From contig JARGXX010000079.1 of assembly GCA_030374765.1 (NCBI GenBank), forward strand, positions 1,286,218 through 1,350,217: a DNA stretch of 64,000 nt. Reading direction: 5' to 3'. The translations under genes and the position numbers were made by a program. Under the pieces are notes generated by a model. That model saw only the letters and a program-made list of their open reading frames with translations, searched no databases and had not been told where the DNA came from. Within the stretch, counting starts at the first letter, position 1. Every line of letters begins with the position of its first letter. This DNA is from Agarophyton chilense (taxonomy: Eukaryota; Rhodophyta; Florideophyceae; Gracilariales; Gracilariaceae). This document shows, one piece after another, positions 1 through 10,863 of the stretch.

Positions 1-850
1 AGGGCAAGGGGTAGCGTTGTGACGTCGTGACGTTGTGACGTTGAGGTTTCGTTCTAGAGAGATGTTCAGGTTACATGCAAACGCTGGATTCAAGACTGCG
101 TGTGAAATTGACACAAGTCTGAGGGCCATTCTTAGAATTAGCTATGAGCACGGGAGATGAACGTAATTGTTGAACTTGCATGCGTTTCCAAAGCGTTCCG
201 AGCGGTGCATTCATAGAAACCCGTCTTTTTACTCTCTTGCCAGCGTCTTCATCGGGGATGCGGAATTGATGGCGAGAGATGAGGATATCCTTCGGAATGG
301 GCAAGGGGTAAGGGATTATAGTTGTTTATCAGCCTTCGCGCGCCGGTATTCGTGTTCTTGTGCACAGACCACATTTCTGTCAAGTGTGTATCTGAAGAAA
401 TCTCAGTATGATATGGCTGGGCGGGCGAGAGGATTAGCCTTGACATCTGACCAGCTCACGCTTTACAGTAGTCCTTTGTAAGCAACTGGTTTGCATGCAC
501 CTTAATCCTATCTGTGCTCGTTGTTCCAACGGTTGGAGCAACAAGCTCAACTCGGTGCAACCCTCACCGTAGGTTTCAACACCTGAGGCGTAATGACTCG
601 TGTTTGACCGCGGTTCGAGTACAATCGCTTCGCTTTCAATGAAACAGCTTGCTTCGAGCTGGCACTGTGGACACCAAGAAACAGTCTTTAATAGCAATTT
701 TGGTTTCACAACCTTTCCTCTTCGTTACTCCGCTTCCGCAGCTTCGCTGTTGTTCCACAGCTTCGCTGTGAAGGCATACTATTCTTCGTTCCCGGCTTTT
801 CTTTGTGTCTGGCTTTCCCTGAACTTGCCCAACAGTCATCTCAATCAACA
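1..850. other. No supported gene; 5' flank of the DUF2358 gene
   Basis: Several overlapping ORFs of up to about 118 codons occur on both strands, but none has recognisable domains and most lack an ATG. The first 45 bases contain a short direct repeat of a GTGACGT-type unit. The part next to 851 is presumably the promoter and 5' UTR of the following gene; I see no clear TATA box. Confidence 0.5.
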
Positions 851-1831
851 ATGACCAGTGCATTTTTGGCCCCAAAGTTACTTTTGACTCATAAGCAGCT
901 ACGTATGCCATTGAAGAGATGCCCCGCACGGAGACCCTACCAGGTGTGCAGTGCAGCGAAAGCGAAGCCTTCGTCAATCGAGGTAAACACACCCCCTGTT
1001 GTCGAGGCGTTGGCTGAGCGTCTTAAACGAGACTTGGTACTTCTCTTTGACCCTTCTCAACCCTCTGACTACTCTCTGTTCTCCACGGATTTTTTGTTCG
1101 AAGATCCTCTGACAAAAATACGCGGTTTGAAACGATACGAGAAGCACATAACTTTCTTAGAGCGATCAATTTTGTTCTCTGATGCGCAGTTTAACTTATT
1201 CGACCTTCGGGTTATTGGAGATCGCCGTGATACCATTCGAACAAGGTGGTTTTTATCCATGGTTGTGAATCTGCCATGGCGTCCCTGTGTTACATTCACC
1301 GGTCAGAGCGACTATTTTGTAGATATTGAGAAGGGCAAAATTGTTGGACAAGCTGATTATTGGGACTCTCTGGACGACAGTTCATTCTTTTCTGCGGCCG
1401 CCGTCAAGGATTTTGTGACACAGGTCGTGCCAGGCCAATCTTCAGGGGGCCAGGACGACGGTTTTAAAACCTTGAGAAGGACTCGTGATTTTGAACTTCG
1501 AAGCTATGAGAGCAGCTCTAATAGTGAAGGGGTGTTTTTGAAAGAGTTCAATAACTCTTCTCCAGTCTCAAAATGGAAGGTATCATCAAAACATTCAAAT
1601 CAGGGCAAAGGTGTCACGATGACGAAGGTGGCTGTGACGCGGCTAAATGGGGCTCCGAAAAGCTCGGAAGATTTTATTGCGTCAGAACGGAAGTTGAGGG
1701 ATCTGCTTTCGTATGCATCTTTTGCCGAAGCGGGCGAGACTTGCATTTATGTTGAAGACCTCGTACAGGGAAGGTCAGTTCATGAACTATGGTTAGAATT
1801 GTCTGATGTTAGCGCAAATGTCGATGTCTAA
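851..1831 (+). CDS. Plastid-type DUF2358 (SnoaL-like) protein, possible SOUL-like C-terminus
   Basis: This encodes 326 residues from the ATG at 851 (context CAACAATGA); the frame is open further upstream but only from a TTG. The first ~35 residues are rich in Leu, Arg, Lys, Ala and Ser and lack acidic residues, like a chloroplast transit peptide. Residues ~50-190 match DUF2358: a DLVLLF start, FLFEDPL, a GLKRYEKH helix, then RTRWFLS, NLPWRP, FTGQSDY and QADYWDS. In plants this domain is found in thylakoid or plastid proteins and is sometimes followed by a SOUL heme-binding domain. Residues ~200-216 (TLRRTRDFELRSYE) resemble a SOUL start, but the following ~110 residues do not show the usual SOUL pattern, so that part is uncertain. 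No intron is needed. The enzymatic role of the family is unknown; plastid location is inferred. Confidence 0.78.
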   Translation: MTSAFLAPKLLLTHKQLRMPLKRCPARRPYQVCSAAKAKPSSIEVNTPPVVEALAERLKRDLVLLFDPSQPSDYSLFSTDFLFEDPLTKIRGLKRYEKHITFLERSILFSDAQFNLFDLRVIGDRRDTIRTRWFLSMVVNLPWRPCVTFTGQSDYFVDIEKGKIVGQADYWDSLDDSSFFSAAAVKDFVTQVVPGQSSGGQDDGFKTLRRTRDFELRSYESSSNSEGVFLKEFNNSSPVSKWKVSSKHSNQGKGVTMTKVAVTRLNGAPKSSEDFIASERKLRDLLSYASFAEAGETCIYVEDLVQGRSVHELWLELSDVSANVDV

Positions 1832-2052
1832 ATGTACAGTCCCAAGTCTTTGTAAATCCACATCTAAACGCATCCGTACTGAACTGCGATTGAAGCCGTG
1901 TCGAATTGCTGATCACCCATGGTCTGGTGAGAACACAGGCGAACTCCTTTCACAAAATAAGCAGCTGTCTTTTATAGCTATTTTCTCCGTGTTTGCAGCA
2001 GTTAAGTCAGCAACGTCCATGTCGACGTTGTGGTCTAAATACAATGAACCCT
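1832..2052. other. Convergent 3' intergenic region
   Basis: A 221-bp spacer between the ends of two converging genes. No ORF with support and no evident repeat. Confidence 0.5.
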
Positions 2053-5000
2053 TCACCGAACGCTACCTCTATTGCTTCCGCCTGGGGCGGATGACATAAT
2101 TGTTGTCCCAGATGCACTACCCAGTTCATTGTTAATCGGGATCACAGCTCGTCCGTAGACATCTCTGTCAACATATATCTCCGCATGAGCGTCGAATGTG
2201 CTTCTTCTTGCTACAAAAGACACAAACACAACTGAAAGCAAGTACACCAAGAAAGTAACTACAAGTACAATCAGTAGAATGCCGATGAGCATTCCAGAAA
2301 GCCTGACAACTGAGCCTTGCAAGCCTTGAGATTGATCAGAACAACCTGACCTGTACGCTCCGTATAGGCCGAGAGAGTTTGACTTGGCGACGACATATGT
2401 GGAGTCGTTCCGCGTCTCAGGCGTAGCCACGATTCCCGTCGTTCTCCTCTGATAAGCCGAGTTCTCAAACGGTGCATCGAAAGATATTTCAAATTCCTTC
2501 CTGGGCCACATCCGGTAAGGAATGTTTTCGGAGCATACTTGTGTTTTGACCACTATGTTGGAAGCCATTGCCATTCCGATTTTGTAACAGGTTTGATCAC
2601 CGCTATCGCTTTCTCCAGTCTGAGCCGCTACTTGGCTATCAGATACCGCCGAGACGAGATGGTTCGCGTCCCCTACTGTTACGATGTCCACCAATACAAC
2701 CCGAGCAGTCTCCGAACGATTGTTTTCCTGTACACCGGAGAAGTACGGATAGTCGAACATCTCCGCAACTGTGACGAGTTTCCGTTCGTTCTGCGTGATG
2801 TCGTAAACAGCGTCACACCATTCAAAGGATGCTGACGGTGTACTCAGGAACTTTCCTTGTTCTGGGTTGCAACGCACAGCAACTCGAATGGTGCTGAGTC
2901 CCAATGGATAGCTATCTGCCGAAGGTGTCAAAACTCGATCTGATTCACCATCAACGGTATTTGATGTGAATGTGGCATCCCATCCACATAAGCGCCCACT
3001 TGTCCCAGAGGTTGTTACATGCTTCACCCACATTTCAGAAAGATCCAAAATAATGTTACTGACTTCACCAGGACGAGGCTCTAGTCTTCCCCGCGAGGAA
3101 CCGTGAGCAATGCTAGAAAAGGCACGGGTCATGCTGAAGTTATAAAATCGAATGAGATCCACTTCAAGAGCGGTCTCTGGAAAATCGATTGCATCTGCAG
3201 AGGATACAGTGGTTAAAAACTCTTCTGTGGGAGTGCGAGCGATAGATTGATCCACAATCCTGAGGAGTAAGTACAACGTCTCCTCATCCTCCGCACAACC
3301 GAGCCTCGCATAATTGGAAGCCAAGCTCACGTAATTACGGGTGCTTGGGGTGTTAGGGAGTTCGTTCTGCAGGATCATGTTCGACATATTTGCCCACTTC
3401 TTGATATATTTGACACAAAAGTCTCCTGCAGTTTCATCAGATAGTCCAACCACTTCAGCTGTTGTTTGTTCGAACAGAAGATGAGAGACGAAGAAACCTC
3501 TCTGGTTTACGGATCCATCATCGCCCCATATGTAGTCCTTTTCTGTCTTGTTGTCGTAATCAGCGAGGGCTTCCTCAACAATTGGCGCTGAAACGAATAG
3601 ATTGCGAGGGTTGTTTTGTACAGCCAGTATAGTTCTTCCATTTGCCGCAATAAGTCGACATTGCAAGATGTACTGCCCAGGTCTAGGGATTTCGAATCTA
3701 ACCCTATTAGCCCCTGTGCATCCGTCGACGCAGTATTCCCTCATGGTTGTGTCCAGAGAGATCAAATAAAACTGATACACAAACGATGAGTTTGTCTGAA
3801 ACGATGTAGAGGCATGCCCCGTAAATACTGTGCTGGTTGATCCATTGCTTCGCGCCATAGGACTGAAGATTAATTCCGGAACCTCGATTGTCGTCAATGA
3901 GAGTACTACTTCGTTTGCCAGTAGGCCGGCCTCCTGAAAAGAAATTGAGAACTTATAAGTCATATGAGGACTTAATTTTCCTGCGAGGATCCCAAGTGGA
4001 AGGGTCTGGTAGCCAGGATCGCTACTTCCAGTTGACATATAGTAACCGGGGCCAATTATTAATTTGTTGTTTCCTGCAATGAAAGTCGAGCGTTCCCAAA
4101 CAGGCTCCTCCAAACGAAACCTCCATTGCGTGCTTGTAGGGGCTATCGGCCGAATAACAATGTCGTCCCAGAACTCGACCTCATTAAGGTTCACCAGCCC
4201 TCTTGAATTTGTGACCTCAATCCTGTCATATCTTGCCAACATCAAACCTTCGGAGTTAACGACTGACACAATTTGCACTGCACTTCCCGTTCGCGAACCT
4301 TTGCGAACTGTTAGCCTATACTCCAAGTAAATTCGTCCTTCCATTTCGTTGTGAGTGAGATTTCGTTTTGATTGCAGTACATTCTTGGTTAAACGAAAGC
4401 TGGGTCGGTTGTTGAAAGGAAGAAGTTCTGAATCGCAAGGACTTTGCTGAGATTTGTTCGAATACAATGAATAGCTGCAAAACCACTCATACGCGAGTCC
4501 AAGCGATGAATTATCTGCAGATACTACCAAATCCGGGTCGTAGCTTCCATCCCCAGCAATGAGCAAATCTTCTGAATCAGAAACCTCTCTACTTTCTTCA
4601 CCGGTTCCAATCCATGCTATTAACGGCGGCTCGCGAATATGCACCGTTGTAGACGCTCGCCCGAAAATAGAAGCATTCTCAGAGCTGACCTCCAATCGAA
4701 TTCGTTGCAAACCGTATTGCAAGCGACTAATCGGCACAATTAGCTCTCGTCCAAGCCTCGTTGGAGTGATATCCGAAGCTGATGTAGCAGAGTTGTTTCT
4801 ATATGAGAAAACAAAGCTCCTAAAAACCGGCGCTAAGGAAGCGTTGAATACATCCGGGTTTACAACCCCACTGTTTTTAGCCATTTCGACTGTGCCAAGT
4901 TTGTCTTCATAAAGCCAATGGTATGTCAAGCTTTCGGCATCTGTACTACATGGTGGAATGTCAATTTTGGCCACAATCCTCATGTTAACTGGAGGCAATC

Positions 5001-6972
5001 CAATGGTGCGGTTCTCTGGTTGGATGATGGTGACGCCAAGAATCAGCGACGCACTCTTTTTCATACGAAATGTATGAGTCGCAGAATTATCACCCTCCGT
5101 GACGGTCGCAGCTAAGACGTACACTTCGTCCGCCGATATCAATGAATTTGGGAATTCCAACAAGTTTCCATCTGTTGTAATAACTGTTCCATTGCGTACA
5201 AGCGGCACGTCTTTCCCGGCTGAGTCGAGCAATTTCCAGTCAAACAACACATCGTCTTCAACTCTGTTCACGACATTGACAACAAACGTTGTGGTTCCGC
5301 AGGTGCTCAGCTCGTAATTTCCGCTATCAAAATTCTTCGATGCTCCATAAACCTGCCCTGACAATCGTATTGATGCGGCGTAATATGAAAAGAACACCCT
5401 GTTCGAATAGGAGCTCGCAATTTGAACGATGATGCCATATCTCCATGCAGAACCGATAAGCTCTCGCGGGGGGATGATGATTCGAATCTCGGTTGATGTC
5501 ACGGAAATGATGTCCGTAATTCCCAGAATATAATTTCCGATGACGATGTGATTGTTCGCAGCAGTGCTAGAAAAAGCAGAGAAATTGCCTGTCAAAACCG
5601 CTTCCACACCGCCGGCTTCTGGGATTATATTCGGAGAAATGCTAATAATGAACACCTCTTCATCATCGTAAGAAAAAAGAAACCCGCTCTCGTCTATAAA
5701 CACAGCCGGTTGCGGCTCGGTTTTGTTTTCTACGACCCGTGTCGCGCTTATCGTCCACGGAAGCCGTTTTCCCGTACCAGGTTTGGTTAGAAACTTTGCC
5801 GTTTCGTAGAATTCATCGGGCCCTGTAATGATTTGGTGACTTCCAGGAATGATCAAGAACGGATCATCATTCACGTTGAAAGCTGTGATATTCAAGTCAG
5901 CTGAATTTATCATCTCGGTGTAAAGCTCCTCACCGCCATCCCTACTATAAGGATTTCCTGGTTCAATGCGACGGACAATAGCAGGGGGAGTTCCAGATAT
6001 AAAAACAAGGATATATGTCATGTAAAGTTCGTCATCTAAATCATTCCCTTCAGTAAACCTTGTCCATCTGAAAAGGACCATAAACTCTCCAGCCCTGTTC
6101 TTCTCGAACAAAAAGGCAAAATGACATCCGTCGTAAAAGCTTTCGTTTCGTTGACCCATGGCAAATCCCATGCCACAACCCTGAGAAAGAGATATATTGG
6201 TTCCATTCCATTGACCACCAGCAATAGAGCAGGTGGAAGAGTCCCAAAGAATCTGGCCTTCAAAACTAGCAAGACTTGCCTCAATATCTGCGAGCGAGAA
6301 GTATGGAGGGATATTTTCTCTCTCCGCAAACAGCTCATTCGAATTGCTCCCGTTCAAGAATTGAATGAACACTCCAAAGTCCCATATTTGCTTCTCGTAG
6401 ACAAGGGAAAAATCTTCAATGTCAAAAGACCTTCCGAAGCCTGAGACAATTGTTCTCGATTCTTTGATGTACAACACCATACCTGCTGCCATGAAATGAA
6501 TTTGAATGGAATCGAACAAAGAGCCATCAGTTTTCCTTGCTTCGACAGTAAGTTGAACCAAACCAGGAAATCTCTTAAATTCCACAATCGATGTGATGTT
6601 CACATACGTCTCGCTTATTGTCTGAGAGGTTGAAAAGTCTTCTTCTGGAATGAGAATCTCCGTGTCGTTCGACAAGAACTTGAAATCGTAATCACTGGTA
6701 TTAGATCCCTTTTCCGAGACAAAAGAAAGCACGAATGAGTCATCCGCTGTTCCATTTATCATAAGGACGTCTCTCCTCAAAAACTCGAGAGGAACAAAAC
6801 CAGCTGGTTCTGTATCAAATGGAAAAGTTTGGCGCACGCGGAGAAAGTCAACCAAGTTATCCGGCGAGCTCCGTTCGAAAGAAAGGAAGCTGTTGTGCGT
6901 GCCCGTTGGTACAGCGTTAGATACATGAAACAAAAAGAGTAACACGATTATGCTTTTCATCGAAAGAAGCAT
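2053..6972 (-). CDS. Large secreted/type I membrane protein with TIG and REJ-like regions
   Basis: An uninterrupted ORF of 1639 residues from the ATG at 6972 (the ATG at 6960 is equally possible; the longer frame starts only with TTG). MKSIIVLLFLFHVSNA is a classic signal peptide. Around residues 430-520 there is an IPT/TIG-like fold (ISISPNIIPEAGG, later IRIIIPP). From ~555 to ~1200 the sequence looks like the REJ (receptor for egg jelly)/PKD repeat region of polycystin-1-like proteins, for example DPDLVV followed by YEWFC and LEYRLTVRKG. Many N-x-S/T sequons fit a glycosylated ectodomain. One strong transmembrane segment lies near residues 1553-1583 (LIGILLIVLVVTFLVYLL), with a ~55-residue cytoplasmic tail. 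No polycystin channel domain or GPS cleavage motif was seen. A role in cell-surface recognition or wall contact is inference; the domain calls need a profile search. Confidence 0.72.
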   Translation of the reverse strand: MLLSMKSIIVLLFLFHVSNAVPTGTHNSFLSFERSSPDNLVDFLRVRQTFPFDTEPAGFVPLEFLRRDVLMINGTADDSFVLSFVSEKGSNTSDYDFKFLSNDTEILIPEEDFSTSQTISETYVNITSIVEFKRFPGLVQLTVEARKTDGSLFDSIQIHFMAAGMVLYIKESRTIVSGFGRSFDIEDFSLVYEKQIWDFGVFIQFLNGSNSNELFAERENIPPYFSLADIEASLASFEGQILWDSSTCSIAGGQWNGTNISLSQGCGMGFAMGQRNESFYDGCHFAFLFEKNRAGEFMVLFRWTRFTEGNDLDDELYMTYILVFISGTPPAIVRRIEPGNPYSRDGGEELYTEMINSADLNITAFNVNDDPFLIIPGSHQIITGPDEFYETAKFLTKPGTGKRLPWTISATRVVENKTEPQPAVFIDESGFLFSYDDEEVFIISISPNIIPEAGGVEAVLTGNFSAFSSTAANNHIVIGNYILGITDIISVTSTEIRIIIPPRELIGSAWRYGIIVQIASSYSNRVFFSYYAASIRLSGQVYGASKNFDSGNYELSTCGTTTFVVNVVNRVEDDVLFDWKLLDSAGKDVPLVRNGTVITTDGNLLEFPNSLISADEVYVLAATVTEGDNSATHTFRMKKSASLILGVTIIQPENRTIGLPPVNMRIVAKIDIPPCSTDAESLTYHWLYEDKLGTVEMAKNSGVVNPDVFNASLAPVFRSFVFSYRNNSATSASDITPTRLGRELIVPISRLQYGLQRIRLEVSSENASIFGRASTTVHIREPPLIAWIGTGEESREVSDSEDLLIAGDGSYDPDLVVSADNSSLGLAYEWFCSYSLYSNKSQQSPCDSELLPFNNRPSFRLTKNVLQSKRNLTHNEMEGRIYLEYRLTVRKGSRTGSAVQIVSVVNSEGLMLARYDRIEVTNSRGLVNLNEVEFWDDIVIRPIAPTSTQWRFRLEEPVWERSTFIAGNNKLIIGPGYYMSTGSSDPGYQTLPLGILAGKLSPHMTYKFSISFQEAGLLANEVVLSLTTIEVPELIFSPMARSNGSTSTVFTGHASTSFQTNSSFVYQFYLISLDTTMREYCVDGCTGANRVRFEIPRPGQYILQCRLIAANGRTILAVQNNPRNLFVSAPIVEEALADYDNKTEKDYIWGDDGSVNQRGFFVSHLLFEQTTAEVVGLSDETAGDFCVKYIKKWANMSNMILQNELPNTPSTRNYVSLASNYARLGCAEDEETLYLLLRIVDQSIARTPTEEFLTTVSSADAIDFPETALEVDLIRFYNFSMTRAFSSIAHGSSRGRLEPRPGEVSNIILDLSEMWVKHVTTSGTSGRLCGWDATFTSNTVDGESDRVLTPSADSYPLGLSTIRVAVRCNPEQGKFLSTPSASFEWCDAVYDITQNERKLVTVAEMFDYPYFSGVQENNRSETARVVLVDIVTVGDANHLVSAVSDSQVAAQTGESDSGDQTCYKIGMAMASNIVVKTQVCSENIPYRMWPRKEFEISFDAPFENSAYQRRTTGIVATPETRNDSTYVVAKSNSLGLYGAYRSGCSDQSQGLQGSVVRLSGMLIGILLIVLVVTFLVYLLSVVFVSFVARRSTFDAHAEIYVDRDVYGRAVIPINNELGSASGTTIMSSAPGGSNRGSVR

Positions 6973-9478
6973 TGGTGAATGTTTCGATCGCCGGGAATAC
7001 TGTGAGTTTGGAGCCTTGTCTAGTTTGGACAAAGCATTACTCCATGAGAATAGATCAAGCAGTTCGCGCAAGAAACAGTAAACTCCCCGCAATTTCGCGA
7101 CAGTGAAGACACGATAGCGTTCATGAACGATGATGAGAAACAATGATTGATTCAACAAAAGCAGGCCTATTCGAACTCAGCCCATTCCGTAAGGTCGGCA
7201 ACCATCAAGTCAGAGAAGCATCAATAGTATCACGGACGCTTTGCATCAGTGCAGAGACAGGTTGCATAACGATAACTGTCTGCACTGAGTGCTTCATCGT
7301 TTCTAATTAGACATGTTAACTCGAAGCCGTGAAATGCGGGATATCTCCGCGTGTCTGGTTCAGCCATTAATTAGAAGCATGCCATTATTGCTGTTTATTC
7401 GATACTGTGCAGATAAACAGGGATCACAATCGCGTCATCGTAACCCTATACGAGTAGTAGTTTGTAGAAAGTACATGCATGGGCGACAGGAATTCATCAT
7501 GGCGTTGAGCCGTATCGATGTACGTGATGGGATGTGGCATGACTATAGTGGGATCATTGAAATCCTGCTGCGCGCCGCTTGTTCTTCATCGCTGTTTTAG
7601 ATTTTGCAACTCTGCCGCCATAAAAATGATGTCAAGTAGATGAGAGTGTCATCTTTGGATACACATGGTTGTACTACATCTAACTTACGTGAATAACAGA
7701 GCAACAGAAGTCTTTTCAAAAAGCAGGAAGGTATTGGTCAGTGATGCTTCGTGCATTCGCGTCATTTTTGTCGCATCACTATTGTCGTTGTCCGTCGCAT
7801 TGATATCACACGTGTTGAGCGCTGTCTACAGTAACTAAGATTTCAGTCAACAACTGCCGAGCGCTGGGGATACGAAGAGAATAAGATGAAGGATATGGGG
7901 TTACCATCGTTGCTCCGGCCAGCCGTGGCTTACAAGCTACAGCAAACAATCAGATTCTGCAAACGGTATCTATCTTTATCGTTGCTTAGTATCCTTCTTT
8001 GCTCGCTGTAATGATTAGAGAGTACCAAACCTTGCCAAATTGGCACATGCTTTTTGAGTACAGTATGTCCAGATGCAAAGTTCGATATCCGTGATGAAAG
8101 GTTCGGGCATAAGGATAGCTCTCATCACAATGATTGATATCGCAGAGCCTTTTTAATCTAATCAGAGAAAGCAAGAGAAAGCATTATGAATTCCCTGCTT
8201 ACGTCAATTATCCGTGAGCAATCCGTTAGAATAGGTGAAGATATGCAAGGCGAAGACTGCGGACGATATCTATGAACTGCATAACAAAATCTGTATGATT
8301 GCACGGACACGACTTTTGCCCAACTACTTTTGCCTCAGAGCTTTTCTTGACCTCAAGGTGTATTACTTTTTTTGTTTGATTGGTGTCAGATACTTAACTT
8401 TTTCACCCATTCCCCACAAAGAATCAATCAATGCTTCGAAAATGCTTTAGTACCCCCAGAACTTCTTGATACTATTCGAAGTTCCTGATTTTGAAAGGCA
8501 AGAATAACCAAAGATGTTTCTCTTTCTTTCAAAATGGACAACAACTTAAACTTCCAATTCTTAAACATATCCATCAAGGATTTGTTTCGCTGCCTTTGGC
8601 CGGCGGTATTTCGTCACTCTTTGCGGCGTTTATCAAAATGCATCAAAACAAAATATGATCAATGCCTTTCTTAGTAGCAGTTCGGCACTCTCCATGAACT
8701 ATTTTCTTTCCAATGCGAGACCATATAGATTGGCGAGAGGAGACGATTTGTCACAAATTTAGTGATATATGTCTTCAACTCTTCTTCTTGTCATCCAACA
8801 GACACTGCGGTGCTTTTTCTGAAGAATTTGTGCTTTTCTGTTTCTGCTTCGGATTCCACGTTCAGAGGTTAAGTATCATACTCTCGCATTGAAAAATAAT
8901 CCACCAAGGAAATGGACTGCACAAAGATGAATACTTATCACGTCACTAAAACCCAATTCCACCCTGACAAGCGATCTTTGTGTTCTTCTGTGTCTGTTTT
9001 CACGATCAAGCTTGCAAGAGAAACGTCGTGGGGATTCATTTCGAACATCCCTCTCTGCAAAGGATTTATACTTTCCAGCTGTAGTAAAAGCAGAAAGGAA
9101 CAACAATACTTTGTCGTTTAACGATAGGCGTCTGCCTGGAGTCGTATTTATGACTGAGTACTTTTCCCAAGTTCGTCGGCACGACTGCCGCAACAACTTT
9201 TTCGAAGACTAATAACCTTGTCTTTTCCTGTTTCGGGAGAATTGTGATTACGAAGCCTATAGACGCAATTTTTGGCCTAAGGCCCGAGCAATATGCGCAA
9301 ATAGACACACAGATACGCCCCTGCATCTATCCTCTCAATATTGATCTTTCGAAATTTGTATGTTGTGTTGACACCCGATGCAGAGGCACAGGAGGCCTTT
9401 GCTCTCATGTGCAACCAGGGCTGTGTTTCTATAGATGGAATTGCAATCAATCGCAATCCTAAAGATTGCAATCAAGGT
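6973..9478. other. Gene-poor stretch
   Basis: About 2.5 kb with only short ORFs (up to ~106 codons) on both strands, AT-richer than the flanking genes. The part nearest 6973 should hold the promoter of the REJ-like gene. I recognise no protein, RNA or repeat. The right end may contain the eroded 5' part of the hAT element that follows. Confidence 0.5.
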
Positions 9479-10863
9479 ACAGAGAAAGATTCTCGAGGGC
9501 AATTGAAAGAAAAGTACTACTTAAGTTCACCGAACTAATAGAGAAAAAAATAGGAAAGGAGCTCAAAACTGAGTTCAGAGGAGCAATTTTACTCGATGGA
9601 TGGACGTGTGGAGGAGTACACTAAATTGGACTTTTGCCGTCGTATATTCGAACGGTTGTCATGAAAAAAGCGAAAGATGTTAAGAAAACCCGAGAGGTTG
9701 TCGAGCTCGTTCTTGTCTCTTGTTCACCAATGGCCAGAAATATATCAGACAAAGGTGGGGAGAGTGATGAAGATGAAAACGCAAAGGAGGCAGTTAATTT
9801 CACTGCAAAAACCCACGTCGAGCACATACGAAGTATGCTTGAGTTTTATAAAGTAGATGTGTGCCTTTGGGCAGTCTGCCAGATTGCGGATAACTGCCGA
9901 GGTAACAAGAAGATTGCCTGTCTTCTTAGTATACCGCATGTCTGCTGCAAAAGCCACCTATTGAATTTAGAGGTCAACTTTATGGTGCAACAAACAAAAG
10001 ATTTGTCTCGAACTATTATTACGGTTCATGACACAATGTCACAGTCGAAATACAACGGTTGAAAAATGCTGCATTGTTGCGAAACCTGATAGAGCTCCGC
10101 CCCATTATTCACAACCGGACAAGATGGTCGGAAAAGTTCTACATGCTTCAGGGGTTTCTTAGAATTCGTGACGAACTTATTGAGGTGAGTGAAGACGATC
10201 AATCTGATTTATAAATCAATAAAAGTTTCGAGTTAAAATCGAAAGTGGAGAGGTATTGCAAACAGTTGGAGCAGATGAATTTGGCTACAAAAGAGATACA
10301 ATCTAGAAAACTATCACTTACACACTGTCAAAATGTCCTTGATCTCCTAATTGAAGATGTGAAATCTGGATTCAAATATGCTGAATGTGCGTTATATCAC
10401 TGTTATTAGAAGAATAAGGACATTGGAGATGAAGCTGATATTTTTGGGGATCCTTTTTTTTGAGAGCGGTGTTTGTAAGATACAAGACAACCGAACTGCT
10501 GCCTTAACTACGGCTGAGAAGATGGCTTGTGAACGTTTGCTTCTATCTACAGAAAATTCGGGAGGCGAAGATACAGTGTTTGGTATCTCTGTGTGAAACT
10601 TCAAAAATCGTGTACAACAACGGAAGTGCCGCAAAACTATTGCCGAAGCCTGCTATATGAACCGTGATTTCATATTAGGATCCGTTGCCGAAGTCAAGCG
10701 ACTGTGGTCAATGGCTGACAGGATTCTGGGAGATAACCGTACGAGTACGACACCGCAACTGTTTAAAGCAATCCTTTTTTTTCGACTTAACAAAAGGGTT
10801 TGGGACGTTGAACTTGTTCAAGAAGCGATAGAGCATTTGAAGAACGAAACAGTAGGAATGAAT
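9479..10863 (+). pseudogene. Decayed hAT-family transposase
   Basis: Fragments of one hAT (hobo/Ac/Tam3) transposase lie in order on the + strand in changing frames. 9550-9650 reads ILLDGWTCGGVH, then a stop codon, then IGLLPSY, the hAT catalytic-core start (usually DGWT...HY). 9880-9970 reads IADNCRGNKKIA and then CCKSHLLNLEV, the conserved DN...N and C.SH.LNL block. 10070-10190 reads RTRWSEKFYMLQGFLRIR, the TRW block. 10657-10866 reads VKRLWSMADRILGDNR and then LFKAILFFRLNKRVWD, the C-terminal dimerisation region. In-frame stops at about 9622, 10060 and 10212 plus several frameshifts show it is dead. I could not find terminal inverted repeats or an 8-bp target duplication by eye, so the element's ends are undefined. 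Confidence 0.82.
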
